64,000 nucleotides of DNA from Plasmopara viticola (GCA_001695595.3 MBPM02000145.1:1-64000); one strand, 5' to 3'; positions 23,452 to 36,536 are shown, numbered from the stretch's first letter. Numbers and translations: made by a program. Notes: generated from the sequence alone by a model not told the origin.

Positions 23452-25709
23452 AGGCTTGTGTGGTTTTTACTTATATTGTGCTTCTTATAAAAATTAACCA
23501 GCACCGTGTCGAAATAATTGTAGCGTTATTTTTCCCAATTTGTGAAAAGTTCCTTTGCGGCAATCTGAGTGTTACAATAGCCTTGTTAGAGGTACAAGCT
23601 AGTGTTTTCCACTAGAAGTACAAGCTGGAGTATTTCCACTTTCTCGTAGTTAGAAGTTAGCAACTCTAATGCCAGATTCATTTGACTTTCGCTGCCGCTG
23701 CACATTCTTTAGTAAAGCAGACTTAAATGTGTCTTCTTTAAAAGCACATCTGCAATAAGATGAAGACCATTTAATCATTCCAAAATCCCTATAGATAGGT
23801 CGCTATTAGCATCTACGAACCAATGTAACATTGCGTTACCAGTCTCTTTTTGTATAGCAGTGGTGCAATACTTTACTGCTCTCCTTGCTTTGTCGACTCG
23901 GATGTATAATACCCCTTTGCGAAATTTTGCTTCTCGCAATTGGTGACCTTTTAATACCCAGCTGTGGGACCCTGTCATTGACTTGTTTTTGCCTTATTCA
24001 CACATGGTTAATGGTATCTTTAGCATGTTCGGCAGTTGGTGTTGCCATCAAAACAAAGCCACCTGATAAAAAAACGTGTCAAAGCCGTCGTCAAGTCTAC
24101 CTATGTATGTTTTTTATTTAGTTTTCCGGGGACGTAGCTACTAAGAGGAATATTGAATATACGAAATGACTAATGACTATGATTTGGGACGACCCAAAAT
24201 TATCGCCTTAAATTCGTCGAAAAAAATCATGATCCCCAGTATCAAGTAGTCCTTGTTCATGCCAAGACAAAGAATGATCGAATGCCTTACTTTCACGACT
24301 ACTTACTTCTACGTTACCCTAAAGGTATTTACATGCGTCTTTTCAGTAAAAACGACATATTCCATTGCTCTCACTAAGAACGTCAGTCAGTTTATTCTGA
24401 ATAACCGCAAGCATTTGCCAACGGGAATTCTACAAGCGACTCATCAAAACCCTCGGCAGAAACAGGGATTCGCTTTGTCAATCCTCGTCGGGGCAGCCTT
24501 CCATTGCTCTCTACAGCCAAAGTAGCAGACGTCATTTTGTGCTGCAAAGTCTGCTGAGACGAAGCTCGATCTAGCGGACCCACAAACACGCTAATTTGAA
24601 ATCGTGTTGGTTAGAAATCGATGATCCGGAGGAGAGGACGTATATGTGGTCTTACTTCTTCTAAAAAGACATTTACTTTGACTTTTTGTCGCTGGAACTG
24701 CATCTTTAAAAGTACAAGGCCGTTCTATTTGTAAAGTATTCAACAGCACATTCACCTTGTCAAAGGGTGGCGTCCCGGCAATGGACGTCGCAAACTTCTT
24801 GTGTTTGTTTGCAAGCAAGAGGGCATAAAAGCGGTCAAAGCTCGAAGCTTGCCCGAAAAAGTGTTGAGATCAATAGTTATATCAAGGGCTCCCATGACAA
24901 ATGTAGTTGTCTGTCTGGTGAAAGATAAGTAATTAGCTCTGCATCTAGCTAAGAGAATGCAAACGCCACACACATCTGGTCGTTCATAAGCCATTTCAAC
25001 CTCCTCGATTCAGTAAACTCGGGTTTGGTTGCTCTTTCTTTATAAGGCAGAGATTTCTTTAAACGGCAGAGACTTTATGCTCGTCGGCTGCGATCTCGTT
25101 GTAAGCACCACCTCCCTGGCTTTAGAAGCTTTTGAAGCCTGAGTCCTGGGGCATCATATCTGCGCATAGAGAAAAACCGACGCGACAAGCCGTCCATCAT
25201 AATCCCTTTGTGTTCGATGTGGGGCCCAGACTTTTAAGACTCCTTTTAATATAAAGCCATCATTTGTAGCACAAAAGCTTTGTTTTACGTATTGGTCGCT
25301 CGAAACAATTCTTTTTAGCGACGAATTTTCATTTCTCATTCGTCGCCGTTGTTTCTGGTTGCAAAGTAGGCTATTGTTTAACAAGGCGAGCCACATAGCA
25401 GAACACGAGGTTACACGAGAGCTGAAGCAATTTCTACTATTTAGCGGCAATGAAGGGGTGATCAAGTCAAACTTAATTCCTCTTCTTACCACTGTGCTGG
25501 TACGAGAAACGACGTAGTTCACAATCAGATTCACAATAATCCTTATTGTTACAAACTTTTTCGAATCAGCAACCGATGAGGTAATCCACGGCCGGCGTAT
25601 CAGCTCCCTCTTTCATGTCATTCAAATCATCGCTCAAAAAACATCAAAGTCAAAAATATTTTGTACCTATAGCCTTACTTCCATAGCAAATGAGCTAATT
25701 TCGGAGTCG
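23452..25709. other. AT-rich intergenic DNA, no supported gene
   Basis: Two overlapping minus-strand frames at 24591-24818 and 24752-24994, and one at 25154-25534, read like worn protein sequence. They lack recognisable domains and shift frame, so they are at best decayed genes or transposon fragments. I see nothing else in this stretch. Confidence 0.5.
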
Positions 25710-25728
25710 TATAAATAGCTTTTCATTG
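25710..25728 (+). promoter_or_regulatory. TATA box and initiator-like site
   Basis: TATAAATA at 25710-25717 is followed by TCATTGCT at 25723-25730, which resembles the oomycete initiator core TCAYT. They lie 25-45 bases before the ATG at 25753. The TATA-to-initiator spacing is shorter than usual, so one of the two may be fortuitous. Together they argue for a transcribed gene starting at 25753. Confidence 0.4.
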
Positions 25729-25752
25729 CTAGCACTCCACCATAACACCCAA

Positions 25753-26394
25753 ATGACTCGAGCAAGCTCGTGCCACGGATTGCTTGATGAACGCCAGCGC
25801 AAGTCCCAGTGGCGAGCGCATCGTGCTCGTATCAGCTGCATCCAGTCGTCCAGCGCCGTGTCCGTCCAAGCTCTTTCGTCTGCTCTAGCCGCCTCTGCCC
25901 ACCCTCATCGCATCCACCCTTGTCGACACGCAGTCTTCCCGACTCGTCACCGACTGGAGCCAAAGCATCAAATGCGGGAGCATCTTGCTCGACTTCACCA
26001 ACTCATCACTGCGAATTCTGCCCTTTTCCACCATGAAAATGAAATCAACACCATTGTCGTCCCATCGCCAATCCACACTTGTTTACACCACATGCCAAAC
26101 ACCGTGCCATCCGCATCAAGTCACGCGCTCTATACGCGACGATCGGCTACAATGAAGAATAATTTCGTCGAGTCGAATGCATCCACGATGCAACTTGCCA
26201 TGAATGGCACTTTGGCTGCCAGTCGAGTCCGAGTGCGAGCTCAGTCGACTATATTACATGAAAACAAGATCCTTACTGAACGTCTTCGTACGACGCGATC
26301 AACTATTGACCCCATTGCGCTAAAACGTCATGAAGAGATGCATTTCCGTATGCGTGGCATCCGATCTCGACATCGTGCTTTAAAGAAAACGTAA
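25753..26394 (+). CDS. Hypothetical basic Ser/His/Arg-rich protein
   Basis: An open frame of 213 residues from the ATG at 25753. The frame continues upstream to 25726 only through a TTG. It is rich in Ser, Arg, His and Ala, with a basic C-terminus (HRALKKT), and has no signal peptide, membrane segment or known domain. The last 60 residues look helical and charged (ILHENKILTERLRTTR). A TATA-like box and an initiator-like site lie directly upstream. It converges on the PDZ-like gene (stop at 26475, minus strand) with about 80 bases between stops. I do not recognise it. The arguments for a real gene are length, promoter signals and compact spacing. The strong compositional bias argues for caution. 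Confidence 0.55.
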   Translation: MTRASSCHGLLDERQRKSQWRAHRARISCIQSSSAVSVQALSSALAASAHPHRIHPCRHAVFPTRHRLEPKHQMREHLARLHQLITANSALFHHENEINTIVVPSPIHTCLHHMPNTVPSASSHALYTRRSATMKNNFVESNASTMQLAMNGTLAASRVRVRAQSTILHENKILTERLRTTRSTIDPIALKRHEEMHFRMRGIRSRHRALKKT

Positions 26395-26474
26395 TTTTAC
26401 ACCCTAACCTCAATTTGCAGGTAGGGGCAACAAACATAACATTTTTTTTTTTAACTTCCCCTAGCTTTCCTACC

Positions 26475-28375
26475 CTATAATTCAACCCCTCCATCCCAAT
26501 CGCTCGCTCTCATTCGTTGAAATGTCAGTTTGACGGGCAATTGCGCCATCAAGTTGGTAAAGAATTTAGTTACAACCGACCCCGACCCCTCGAGACCCAA
26601 CTCCGAGACGTACACATTGCCTACCCGAATCAACACATCTCCGACCCGCACCTTTTCAAAACTCGCACACGTACCCCGTTCCGTATTGAGGAGCATGCGC
26701 AAAAACAATTGCTCTTGGTTCTGGTCATCAAATTCATATTCGGGTTCCGTGAAAACCTGGTGCACGGAAAACGCAAAGTCACCGACAGTCCACTCCACTT
26801 CGTAGAACCGGGTGGTGTCCAAGATAAACGTGGACGGGCCACTCGACAGATCCGACAAGACGCCAATTGACGGTGGCAAGTGGTTTTTTAAATCCATGGG
26901 CTTACGGGATCGGGACCGTCGGACATACGAGGCAATGGACGAAGTCGGTGGGTTATAATTGCGTGTGGCAACACGAGACGAGTGCGTGGCACAAGGTGCT
27001 GGCGTGGACGCCATGGGCCGACTTGTGGTCGAGGATGCCCTTTGTTCACTTGATGGCACGGGCGACCCGTAATCCGCTTGCGAACAATTGCTCGTGCGAC
27101 CTAGGGCATGAAAGGCCAAGTCTTTGGTAGTTAAGCGAGACGTCGTACTTTCTTCAAGATCAGAAGCGAAGACCTTATCCTTGTCCTTGTCCTTGTCCTT
27201 GTCCTTGTCTGATACTGAATCTAAATCCCCTTGCAAGAGCTGATCCCTTACAATCGCATACTCGGACGGCGAAAAGGCTTCAGTTTCACTATCAAACTCG
27301 TAGCTATCATCTGTATCAAAGGACGTATCATTCTCGTCCAGCTCTTCGGGTTCCATTTTCCTAGTTGCATCCTCTGGTTTTCCATTCTTTGCCAATTGCT
27401 CCAACTTGTTCCCATTTTCTGGTACTTCACTTGCCACACTTTCGTTGCCAACACCTCGTCGTGGCAACACGTTTTGAAAAGCGTTCACTTGAATGTCCGA
27501 AGTTGGCGGTGGCTTGATTTCGCCACTTCGACGTCCAGACGTCATTGTTTGTGCCACTTGTTGATAAGCCGATGCTTTAATGGCAGAATTCGGTGGATTG
27601 TTTTCATTTGCCACCGAGTGGCGCGTTGCAGTCGTGATTGGCGATGCCACTGGCAACTTGTTGCTACGAACGTCACACTGCTGCTTGTACCGTGCTTCTC
27701 GTTCCTTCAACTGTTCTTTCCGTCGTTGCCGTTCGTCTTGATTGATGCGTGCTTGCCGCAACTCACTCGTGTCTTCGTATCCTTGGAACCGAACACGAGA
27801 CGTCGGTGGCCGTGCCACTCCTGAACGCAACGACGAACGTGGCGGATCATGTAGTCGTTGAGTGTCGCGTGAACTTGTCGACTCGATTGAAGAGGGTCGC
27901 GAGCCCGAGTAGACGAGATATGGCGTCGATAACGGCGGGGGTCCACCATTCAAAGGGTCCGTGTCCATGTCCGCAAATTTAGACTTGCTCTTGTATTGAT
28001 GCGGCAAGGGCTTGGCAGAGTGTTGGTAGTGCGCGTGCGGCGTGGCAGAGTGATGGTGCAAGGCCCGTGGCGGCGGGACCGCGCGGAGTCCATGCCAACG
28101 CTTTTGACAGGGATAGCGCGTTGGCCACTGTCGGACGGCACGTAGCTGCTCGACGACGTGCGGGCAAGACGACGCTGGGCACGCTCGAGTTTCGAGCGGA
28201 TCTGGTCCAGCATGGCACGCTCGGCCGTGAGTGGACCGTCGGACGTTGCGCTGTGACGCGAGGCCACGAGGGAAGCCTTAGTGCTTTGAGACGAGTACAT
28301 GACGTTTGGAAGTGGGCAAATGGCAATCTGCCACTTTTTGGAGTGGCAATGGAAGAAACGTGACATCTCTGCCAT
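26475..28375 (-). CDS. PDZ-like domain protein with long disordered N-terminus (frame break near the start)
   Basis: The long frame ends at 26475. From its first in-frame ATG at 27968 it would encode 497 residues. The coding-like sequence goes further: another frame starts at the ATG at 28375 (MAEMSRFFHCHSKKW), runs through a helix rich in Arg and Leu (RSKLERAQRRLAR), and changes to the main frame somewhere around 28040-28085. This needs either one missing base or an unrecognised intron, so I give the gene as one entity. The middle is low-complexity (Ser, Pro, Arg, acidic runs) and includes a DK repeat coded by a CCTTGT hexanucleotide array at 27179-27208. The C-terminal 110 residues (about 410-520, counted from 28061) contain VRVGDVLIRVGN and PVKLTFQR, the carboxylate-loop and last-strand pattern of PDZ-type domains. 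A scaffolding role is inferred. Confidence 0.7.
27179..27208. repeat. CCTTGT hexanucleotide microsatellite inside a gene
   Basis: Five perfect CCTTGT units, plus an imperfect CCTTAT just before, encode an alternating Asp-Lys run on the minus strand in the disordered part of the PDZ-like protein. The period is a multiple of three, so length changes keep the frame. Confidence 0.9.
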
Positions 28376-28910
28376 GGGTAATGAGGGCTGGGGGCGGACC
28401 AGGGCAAGTCGTGTCGCGTTTAATTTGCACTTGCTCTTTGTAAGGGCAGCAGTTAGCGATTAATTATTAATGGCTTTTTATATGTAGCCATCACGGAAAG
28501 AGAACGACGATGCGTTTCTTTTCAAAGTTGATGGGAAGAAATGGGACAGGGTGATGGATGGCGAGGCGTACCACTCGTGCTTGCAATCAAGACACGTAAA
28601 GTCAATGACGAGGACGAAAGGGTATTAAGTCAGAAAGGATCTTTCTGATATATTCCGATCCAACGCAATCATTTGATATGACGGGATACGAAAAAACATC
28701 AAGTGCACGTAACGAACGGATGGATTTTCGGAGGGAACGTCGCACGTGATGATGGCCTCATAGTAATCTCATCGCGCTGCCTCACCCAAAAACCGCCCAG
28801 CAACGAACACTTGCGAGAGCCCCTCGACACGTGCGCTTACGTGTCGCAACTCATTGTCGACACTCCTCCGTCAAGGCTACTGTAGCCATGTCCACGCGCC
28901 CGTTTTCTCG

Positions 28911-31900
28911 TCACTCACTCTCTTCTTCGCCCTCACTCTCTTCTTCACTCGCGTCTTCGCTCTCACTCTCTCCTTCACTCTCACTCATTTCTTCACTCTC
29001 ACTCGTGCGGCGATCTTGGTCCAAGGCCCGTTGAATCTTGGCATCAAACTCGCCTGCTTTCTCTTGCATGCGACTCACGGCCGCAGTTTTGCTCCGGCGG
29101 GTCGACACGTGACGGCGCAACGTCCTCACCGCGTCTTCCTCGTCACTCTCACTCTCACTCTCGGACGCCGACGCGGCCAATCGACTCGTTCGCCGCTTCT
29201 TTTCCCGTTCTTGCTTCTTTAAAGATTTTTCAACCTCTTGACTCGCTTCCACCAAGACCTTTGACAAGACACTTGCGCGTTCTTGCACCAATTCATGGGC
29301 CCACGCTTGATCCTGTGCCCGTGCGACGTCAGCCTCGTGCAAGGCCGCTATAGTGCCCGTCGTGCGCTTCACCATGGCGTCAACACTCCGCAATAACCCC
29401 TTTTGCGACGCAAAACACGTGGACGCAATCGCTTGCAAGAGATGCTGGAACAAGGCCGCGGACCGCGGTTCCGCGACCGTCACGTCCACGTACGCAAGCA
29501 TCTTGACGAGCGTCTTCTGGCGCCTCGTCACCAGCTCGGACCGAATCAAGGGCACCGCTGCAACATTTGCCAATGCCAAGACTTCCAAACACATTGAAAT
29601 GCCCATCCGATTATGATGCGCACTCGAGCGGTTTTCGCTCCCAAGGCTCGGCTTCTCGTCGCTCTTCTCGTGAGCAGGTTGACGCAACAACTGCAGCACG
29701 TACTTTGCACACGCAGGTAAATCAAACACCGCGTCGCTCTCGACCTTTTCCATGGATTTCTGCATCAAATGCGTCGCGGCTTCTTCCAAGCGCAAAGCAT
29801 TCGCCGAAGTCGCAAGCACAAAAGCAGAGAAAAAGAGACTTAGGACCTGAAGCGATCGCGATTGGAAGCCATGGGCACGCTGTCGTTGCACCTTTTGCAG
29901 CTCGGGACAAAAGTACGTCTCGAGGAGAAGGGCCAAGACAGTGATATCGTCGATCCGATTCATCATAAAGAGACGACAGAACCCTTCGACAATCGTGCTT
30001 TGGAGATCCACATCATCGACACTTACGAGCTGTCCTAGACCGATAAAGATCGTGTCGAGATCGAGCTTTTCCACACTGCCATTGGCTTCCACCTCGTGCT
30101 TTTGCTTGACTTCTCGATCAAGAGCTCGATCGCTATGTTTCTCTTGCTCTCCTTGATTCGGCGCTTTATTCTCTTGATTCCGTTCGACACTCAGAGCTTC
30201 GTCGATCGGATCAGCTTTGACTTGTGGCGTACCAAAGATATGCGGTTGCAACTTTGTAAAACTAAATGCCATGTCCATGATCGCTTGCACACACGTGTGC
30301 TTCACCTCCCTCTCTTCTTCAGGATTGTTCAACGCACGCCAAAAGACAACCAAATACCGCTCGGCGAGACGCTTGTCGAGGAGACAATAGAGACCGAGGT
30401 TTTCAAGCCCTGCTTCTCTTAACGCCGGGACATCGCTGTCAATGGCAGGCAAAATGTATCGTCCCATCCCATCGACGATTGGATCGCTCAAGTTGTGCGA
30501 CGTGAGCTTGAGCAACTGCGCGACAATCTCGAGGCACCGCAGCCAACTCACTACTCGTGGATCTTGCAACAGCAATTCCAATGCAGCCATCTCTGTCTGC
30601 ACCTTGGTGTAGTCTTCCGACTCTGATTCGAGCGTCTCGAGCTGTTTCTCGAGCTCTTCCAACTTGACTTCCGCAGCTTCCCGGTCTTCGTCGCTTAGTT
30701 TGTGCACTTGTGGACCGAAATCAATCGCTGACGACGAGTCTTCGTGCTGTAACGCTGCTCCATCCGTTTCCACGGCGTCGTACATGTCCGAGACAATCTC
30801 CGCCACGACTTGAATAAATTCTTGCTCCGAACTCGACGAATAGATGAACGCCAATAACTCCATAATGCCTTTAATCAATTGACTCTCTGTCTCTAAATCC
30901 CGCAGCAAGTTTTCTGCCATACACGACGAAGACGCACGTCAACACACGGAAAAAGACACAAGTACGCACGACAATCCCAAACACAACGTACGCAAGGCAT
31001 CGAGCAAATTTCGACGTCCTACTTCATCTTGCAAATCCAGTAAATGCCCCAATTCCAGCAACTGTTGCGCAATGTCGAGCACATTCGTCTCGGCTTTGCA
31101 CGTTGCCACGAGCATGTTGCTAAACTCGGAAACATTTGGCACTAACGCCGCCACTTGGTCCATGTCTTTGTCAATCTTTTGATAGTACAAACACTGTTCA
31201 CGCCAGAAAAAGACGCTTTCGAGCGTAAACGCGTCACTTGTCTTGGACATCAATTCCAATGCATTCAAGTCTCCCTTCTTTGGCCCACCACTACGTGATT
31301 GCGTCGCGACATGGTGGATGACCAGACGCGCTACTTTTGACCCAATGGCTGGATGGTCGGCAATAGCCAATGCTTTGAGCAGCAAAAGGGGCGACGAGTC
31401 ACACGCTGGCAACCATCGAGTCACGACCATTTGTTCACATGCTCTGCGTACACGAAGGGATCGATCGTGCAGTCCTTGATCCAGTAAATGGACACGGTCT
31501 TTTAAAGCAAGGTCGTTAAAAGCCACGGCCTTGGCAATGGTACCAAACGCAGCAACCCGAACATCTTCACTTGCGTCACGTATACGAACAAGAAGCTCAT
31601 CGTGATCAAACGTTGAAGGGATCAAGGTGATTAATGCTGCTTTTCGTACATCCCTATCCAAGAACCCGTGATCAGTGTGACTGAAAAACCATTCAATTAA
31701 AAACGTACTTGGACGGATCAGCGACCATGAGGGCGTTCAATTCCCTCGCAATAGTGTCGTGCCCGTCGGCGTCTTGGAACCGCTTTAATCCGTAGATACT
31801 TTGAATCCGCACAGACGTCACTTTATCCTTCAGTCGCGCTAACAAGGTTTCTTTAAGTTGCTCCACGAGCTCCTTCCTGTCGGCACAAGTAGAAATGAAT

Positions 31901-32405
31901 ACCAGCGCCGTGAGCTATGCATTTCGATCGTCGCGTACTCAATGAACTCGAGGCGATTGACGATAATCTGGAGCATACGACAAGCCCGAAGCCTGACGCC
32001 ACGGTCGTCAGCTTTTGTGGCGTCCATGAGTCGCTTGAGCACTTCGAGCCGTAGTTCCGCCTTGCCTGTGAGTTCTTTACTCTTGCTGCTCGAGCGACGC
32101 AAGAAATCGCCCACTAATGAAGCGATGGCAAGCAATACGACGTCACTCACCTTTGGAGCGACCAATACTCGAGCGACAGCTAGCCACATTTCGTTTAGAA
32201 ACAAAACAAACGCCTCTTCCACGACGGTCCGCTTGCCATCTTGCACTTCGTCGCTAAAAAGCGCATTGAGGCGACGCACGGCCGGGATGAGGGTCCGCTG
32301 ATGAGTCACACCGGAGGCGTTGCGGAGGTAGCTACTGGCTTCAACTGCTTGGAGCTGCACGTCCTGAAACACTTGCCGCAGCGTCAACGTCCACTCTACC
32401 TCCAT
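28911..32405 (-). CDS. NCAPG: Condensin complex subunit CAP-G (NCAPG/Ycg1 type), four exons
   Basis: HEAT-repeat subunit of condensin, which compacts chromosomes in mitosis with SMC2/SMC4 and CAP-D/CAP-H. I infer four exons: 32405-31939, 31876-31709, 31653-30992 and 30913-28911. The introns are 62, 55 and 78 nt, all with GTACG donors, and all junctions are in phase, giving about 1099 residues (human CAP-G is about 1015). The joins read naturally, for example FIE/KELVEQ, ADPSK/DVRKAAL and LLDAL/QNLLRDLE. Family hallmarks are DVRKAALITLIPS and GLHDRSLRVRRAC in the N-terminal half, and the Cnd3 C-terminal domain including LRCLEIVAQLL and EREVKHTCVQAIMDMAF. The last 120 residues are basic, then strongly acidic Ser-Glu repeats (SESEGESESED), likely disordered and a kinase-target type region. 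An alternative 28-nt second intron ending at 31681 also keeps frame, but it is implausibly short and fits the family worse. Confidence 0.9.
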
Positions 32406-34351
32406 TATGCAAGAAAAGTAAGCTGAAAAAGTGATCCAGTGACGGAACACAGGGATTGGATAAATATATCAAGGTAGATTTAATTGCTACAATCGGTGCA
32501 CTAATTAGGCCTAAAACCCACTAGTGGCACAAATACGAGCAGCGAAAACGCCGTGCTTCGCGCATACTGCGTGCTCTGTAGGTACTCGTACCAGCATATA
32601 GAGAGCGAGTTATCTTTAATTTTGGCTCTGTGATGCCAATCAGCGGGTTTTGAGTATGATGGCTTACCTCCGATTTGTTTAAATTAAGTGCTTGTTACCG
32701 TTCTTTCGAATGCCGTCCAAAACATCAAAGTAGCCTAAAGGCGAGATTTTACGGATACAGCGGCGTTTCTTGCTAAATTTGGTCCGTTAATTGACTACCC
32801 ACTTGATTCCCACGAACATTGTTTACTTATTTGAGCCATTTGTTTGCTCTGCCATGGCTCTCTTGTTTCTTTAGGCAAAATGGTACGACTGACCGTCATT
32901 GACGGCTTTCGTAGTGACATATCGATAAACACCCATTGCACAACATTAAAGTTTCAGGTTTCGGATAAATGTAATTATTCATTACATGATGTCGATTCTC
33001 TTAATGCGATTAAACCCGCTGTAGAGCTAACATGTTTTCAGCGTCCACTGTAAACAAGTAATATGGTGTCGTTGGCATAGTTAAAGATGCTTCCTTTACA
33101 TTTGTTGTTGCATCTAGGCCTGCAGCTCCCGTTGTGACCACTTCATTTGCTTTTAACTCGCGCACTGCTGCAATTCTTGCCAGTCGTTGCTAGCGGTCGA
33201 CGAAGCAGCAAATCTGCATCATTGTGTTGGATTGACCAAGGGATCATGTGGTGAAGAAACCTCCGGCATCCTGAACATTTCATGCACGGAGATGCTGTAT
33301 CTCACTGTCTTTATAGCGCGGCTGGCTGCTGGTGTCGTTGTTTACAAGGCCAATGACGCTCAATCGATAGAGTGGTTTGACGCCTTCAATAAGTGTAGCA
33401 CCGAGCTTTTGCTGCGACTCAAGTAGCACACAGTCAATGTATTGTCTTGTCTGGAATGCTGTGGGTACAGAGATGTCTCCATTGACTGGTACATTAACGC
33501 AGCAGCCAGTAGAGAAACGCGCGTAATTGGCGCACCTTTTTAAGTTAAGAACATTAATTATCGCATGGGGAGAACCTGGCTGCTGGCAGAAAATTACCGG
33601 CGACAAAGATGTTAATTCGGCGCTATTAATTGTCAGTATCAAAAGCATTTCCTTTATAATGCTTTTCGCTTGAAAAGCCATCGCGTTTTAACGTCACTAA
33701 TACCTGGTGGAATGTATTTTAGAGATCATTTACCCCGTGCAAGGCCAAAGAGCTCAAGTTTAAGTTAAAGAGCTGTGTCGGAAAAGGCCCAAGTCTCTTA
33801 GACTTGACGTGTCTATTGTCAAGTAGAACTTGCAGCTTTATTTACTCGCTTAAATTAAGCCAATCCGACGAAAAGCGTGCTTATTATAAGGCTCATCGTC
33901 GCAATTTTGTTAAATTATTCAATGCTCTAATAATGTATTGATTTTCCTGCTTTTCGTGGTTACGCACCTGCTGCGCCAAATTCAATGTTAGTAACGCCTA
34001 CGCGCTCATTAAACTAGCTTCTTGATAACATCAAATCTATCGTTAACGCTTGGATTTGAAAATTTGTGTCCAATGCCACACTTTAAATGTAATGCCGAAA
34101 GAAACAGACGCTCGATGTCCAACAATAGCAGCAACATGAAGTGAATGAGCCTGAAGTGTGGATCTTATACACTCACAATACACCTCGGGAATAAGTCTTT
34201 TTCCGTAGTTAAATTTCGAAGTAAAGTAAGGTGCCTAATATGTCGATAATTTGAGATATAGTTGGGAGCAACACGAGCGATAGGACGGCACAATTCAATC
34301 CTTGTAACCACTGAATCTTCATTTTCCTTTATCTCTACTCGTCTTTAGATC

Positions 34352-35514
34352 TTGACTTCATGCAGCTTGAGTGCCACAACAAATTACGATCCCGAGCCGC
34401 CTCAAGTGACGACTTTCATCGAAGAATTTAGTCCAAAACCGTCAAACCTCGAAGACTACTACAAGCACCATCCTACGTTTCCTAATAGTCCTATAGCGGA
34501 CTTTGTGACGTCAGAGAAGACAAAAACTCGTGTAGGCAATCGGATTGGGACGAAACGCTCAAAGTTTCACGCCGGTCAATACTGACTCACAAGCCATCGA
34601 TTACAAGTCAAGATTTGACGAAGGTCAAAGCAGCGAACATGATGTCTCGATGAGGCGTGTAGAAATATTTGACATCTTACGGTCACCGGCTGTTTACCAA
34701 CTTACGTGCCCAATAGAATGGATTCTATGGACGTATATTTATTCATCGAATGCAATGTTAATCTTCTTTTTCATCTTGGATATGGTTCGATATATGGTCT
34801 CCATAAATAAGGCGGGAAATAAATTTACACTGCTTTCCTTTGAGAGGCCTTGGTATGAAAATCAATATATAAATCAATAAGGTGCACCAAAGAGCATAAT
34901 ATCTTTTAAGGTCCTTTTACCAGAAGTCAGTTTGAACCACAAAAGCACGACTTTATGTAAAGACCTCCTCACTCGGGATATAGGGGATGATGAGCGTTGT
35001 TCAGCCCTCTTGACTTTTATATAAAAAGTCGGTGTAGTCACAACGATGAACAATTAGGTTGCATATAAGGCTGTCAATCTGCTAAATCATTCATAATGAC
35101 AAAGCAATTTTGCTTCGGCTTCTACAAATTTTAGTCAGCCTCTATGCCTAAGGCTGTGCCAACTACAAAGGCAACACAAGCAACAAGAGCTGCTCCTATG
35201 CCGTAAACGGTAAGCCTCAAGCTCGCCCACAGCGAGCAACAAAGGAAAGGGTTAATGAAGCCTCGCACTCGATCGCGCGGCATACGTACACATACCGTTC
35301 TCGCTTCCCTCGTGCTCCACAGACACGTTTGTCTTCGAGCGATGAGTATGTTACACGTTCGTCTAGCTCTTCGCTCGTTAAAGTCACGCGGAAGTCTTGG
35401 CTATATGACAATGTTATCGAGACCCCTCATCGCCCAGGGCACGTGGTGGACTTAACGTCAGACTTAACATGCAAAACGCCTCAAATAAGTCAATGGCTTG
35501 AAAAGTTCAAGTAA
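34352..35514 (+). pseudogene. Decayed coding region of unknown family, three frames
   Basis: Three successive plus-strand segments read like protein but lie in different frames. One at 34352-34585 has an acidic, Pro-rich stretch with SNLEDYYKHHPTFPNSPIADF. One from about 34560 to 34880 contains SRFDEGQSSEHDV and ends in a hydrophobic, possibly membrane-spanning part (SNAMLIFFFILDMV). One at about 35155-35514 is open for 120 codons without an ATG, starts GCANYKGNTSNKSCSY and ends QISQWLEKFK. Whether they derive from one gene is uncertain. Each lacks a proper start or is frameshifted, so I treat the stretch as a pseudogene. I do not recognise the family. Confidence 0.3.
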
Positions 35515-36483
35515 CTCTTGAGTGCTCCTCTAGAATAACTGTACAAACACCGTTTACGTGGAAGGACGTGTTGCTTAAAAACAAGTGTGGTAGGCTGTCA
35601 CTACCAGTTACAACGAGGGAGCTGATACTCTTAAAAAAATGATTGCTATGAAAGTGGTTGGTGTTACCGCAAGGGCTATCAAACGCCCCGATAACGTTGA
35701 ACCTGTTCGATGCACATCCAATTGGACAATAACGAGCATTTTCTTACACATAGTTTCACAATATAGTAGCATCGAACAAGCCATCTGAGACACAATTTTT
35801 GGTCATTAATACCAATAAATATTCGACCAACAACAAAAACTGTACTTTGTAAGCCACTATGCGATTTGAAAAGACCTTAACAAGGTTTTAAGTTGGATTG
35901 ATGTATGGCACGGCTCCAATTCGTTTTGAGAAAGTCGGAAGACCGGGATAAATATCTGCATGAGGTTAGTGCTGTAAACGCGGATATATAATGGTCTCTG
36001 TCCGATTAGCTGTTCATCTAGTGCTACTGGGAAGGCCAGCTTTCGATAGCATCAGGGATATCCTTTAGAAGGTACAAATCATGGCTTTGTAAGACGAGGC
36101 AATGCTATTTCACGACATTTTTTACTATGCCATCAGAGGAGCGTAGCTGCAATTCGACTAGGGAGGTGACCAAAGAATCAAATCGCTCTAGTCCAGGCAG
36201 ATTAAGCTGCCAAACGCCACTAACCCGATCATAACAAGAAGTTACTTGTCGGTCATGGGGCCTTTTTTGGGTTATGAGTCCTTTGTGGCATATACAGATT
36301 GAGAAAGGCGATAAATTTGCCCCAATTCTCCCAGAAAGTATCAAGATAGTTGTATTTCTTTGCAAATAAACGGTGGAAACACGGCGCTCTCTTTGCAACG
36401 TCACATGGAAAAGTGGCCGTGTTATTACTACGCTGAACATGAACTAATAAACCCAACTAGCTTGCCGACGCGCTTTTGTGCAG

Positions 36484-36536
36484 GCCACAATATGAGCCGG
36501 AAAAAAATTTCCCCTATTTTCAGCTCATATTGTGGC
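36484..36536. repeat. 14-bp perfect inverted repeat (hairpin)
   Basis: GCCACAATATGAGC at 36484-36497 is matched by its exact reverse complement at 36523-36536, leaving a 25-base AT-rich loop. No gene end lies next to it, so it is not an obvious terminator. It may be the remains of a small foldback element. Confidence 0.6.

Noticed and set aside
27968..28061. Start of the PDZ-like protein at 28061
   Set aside because: That codon is TTG. The first ATG in this frame is 27968, and coding-like sequence upstream is in another frame.
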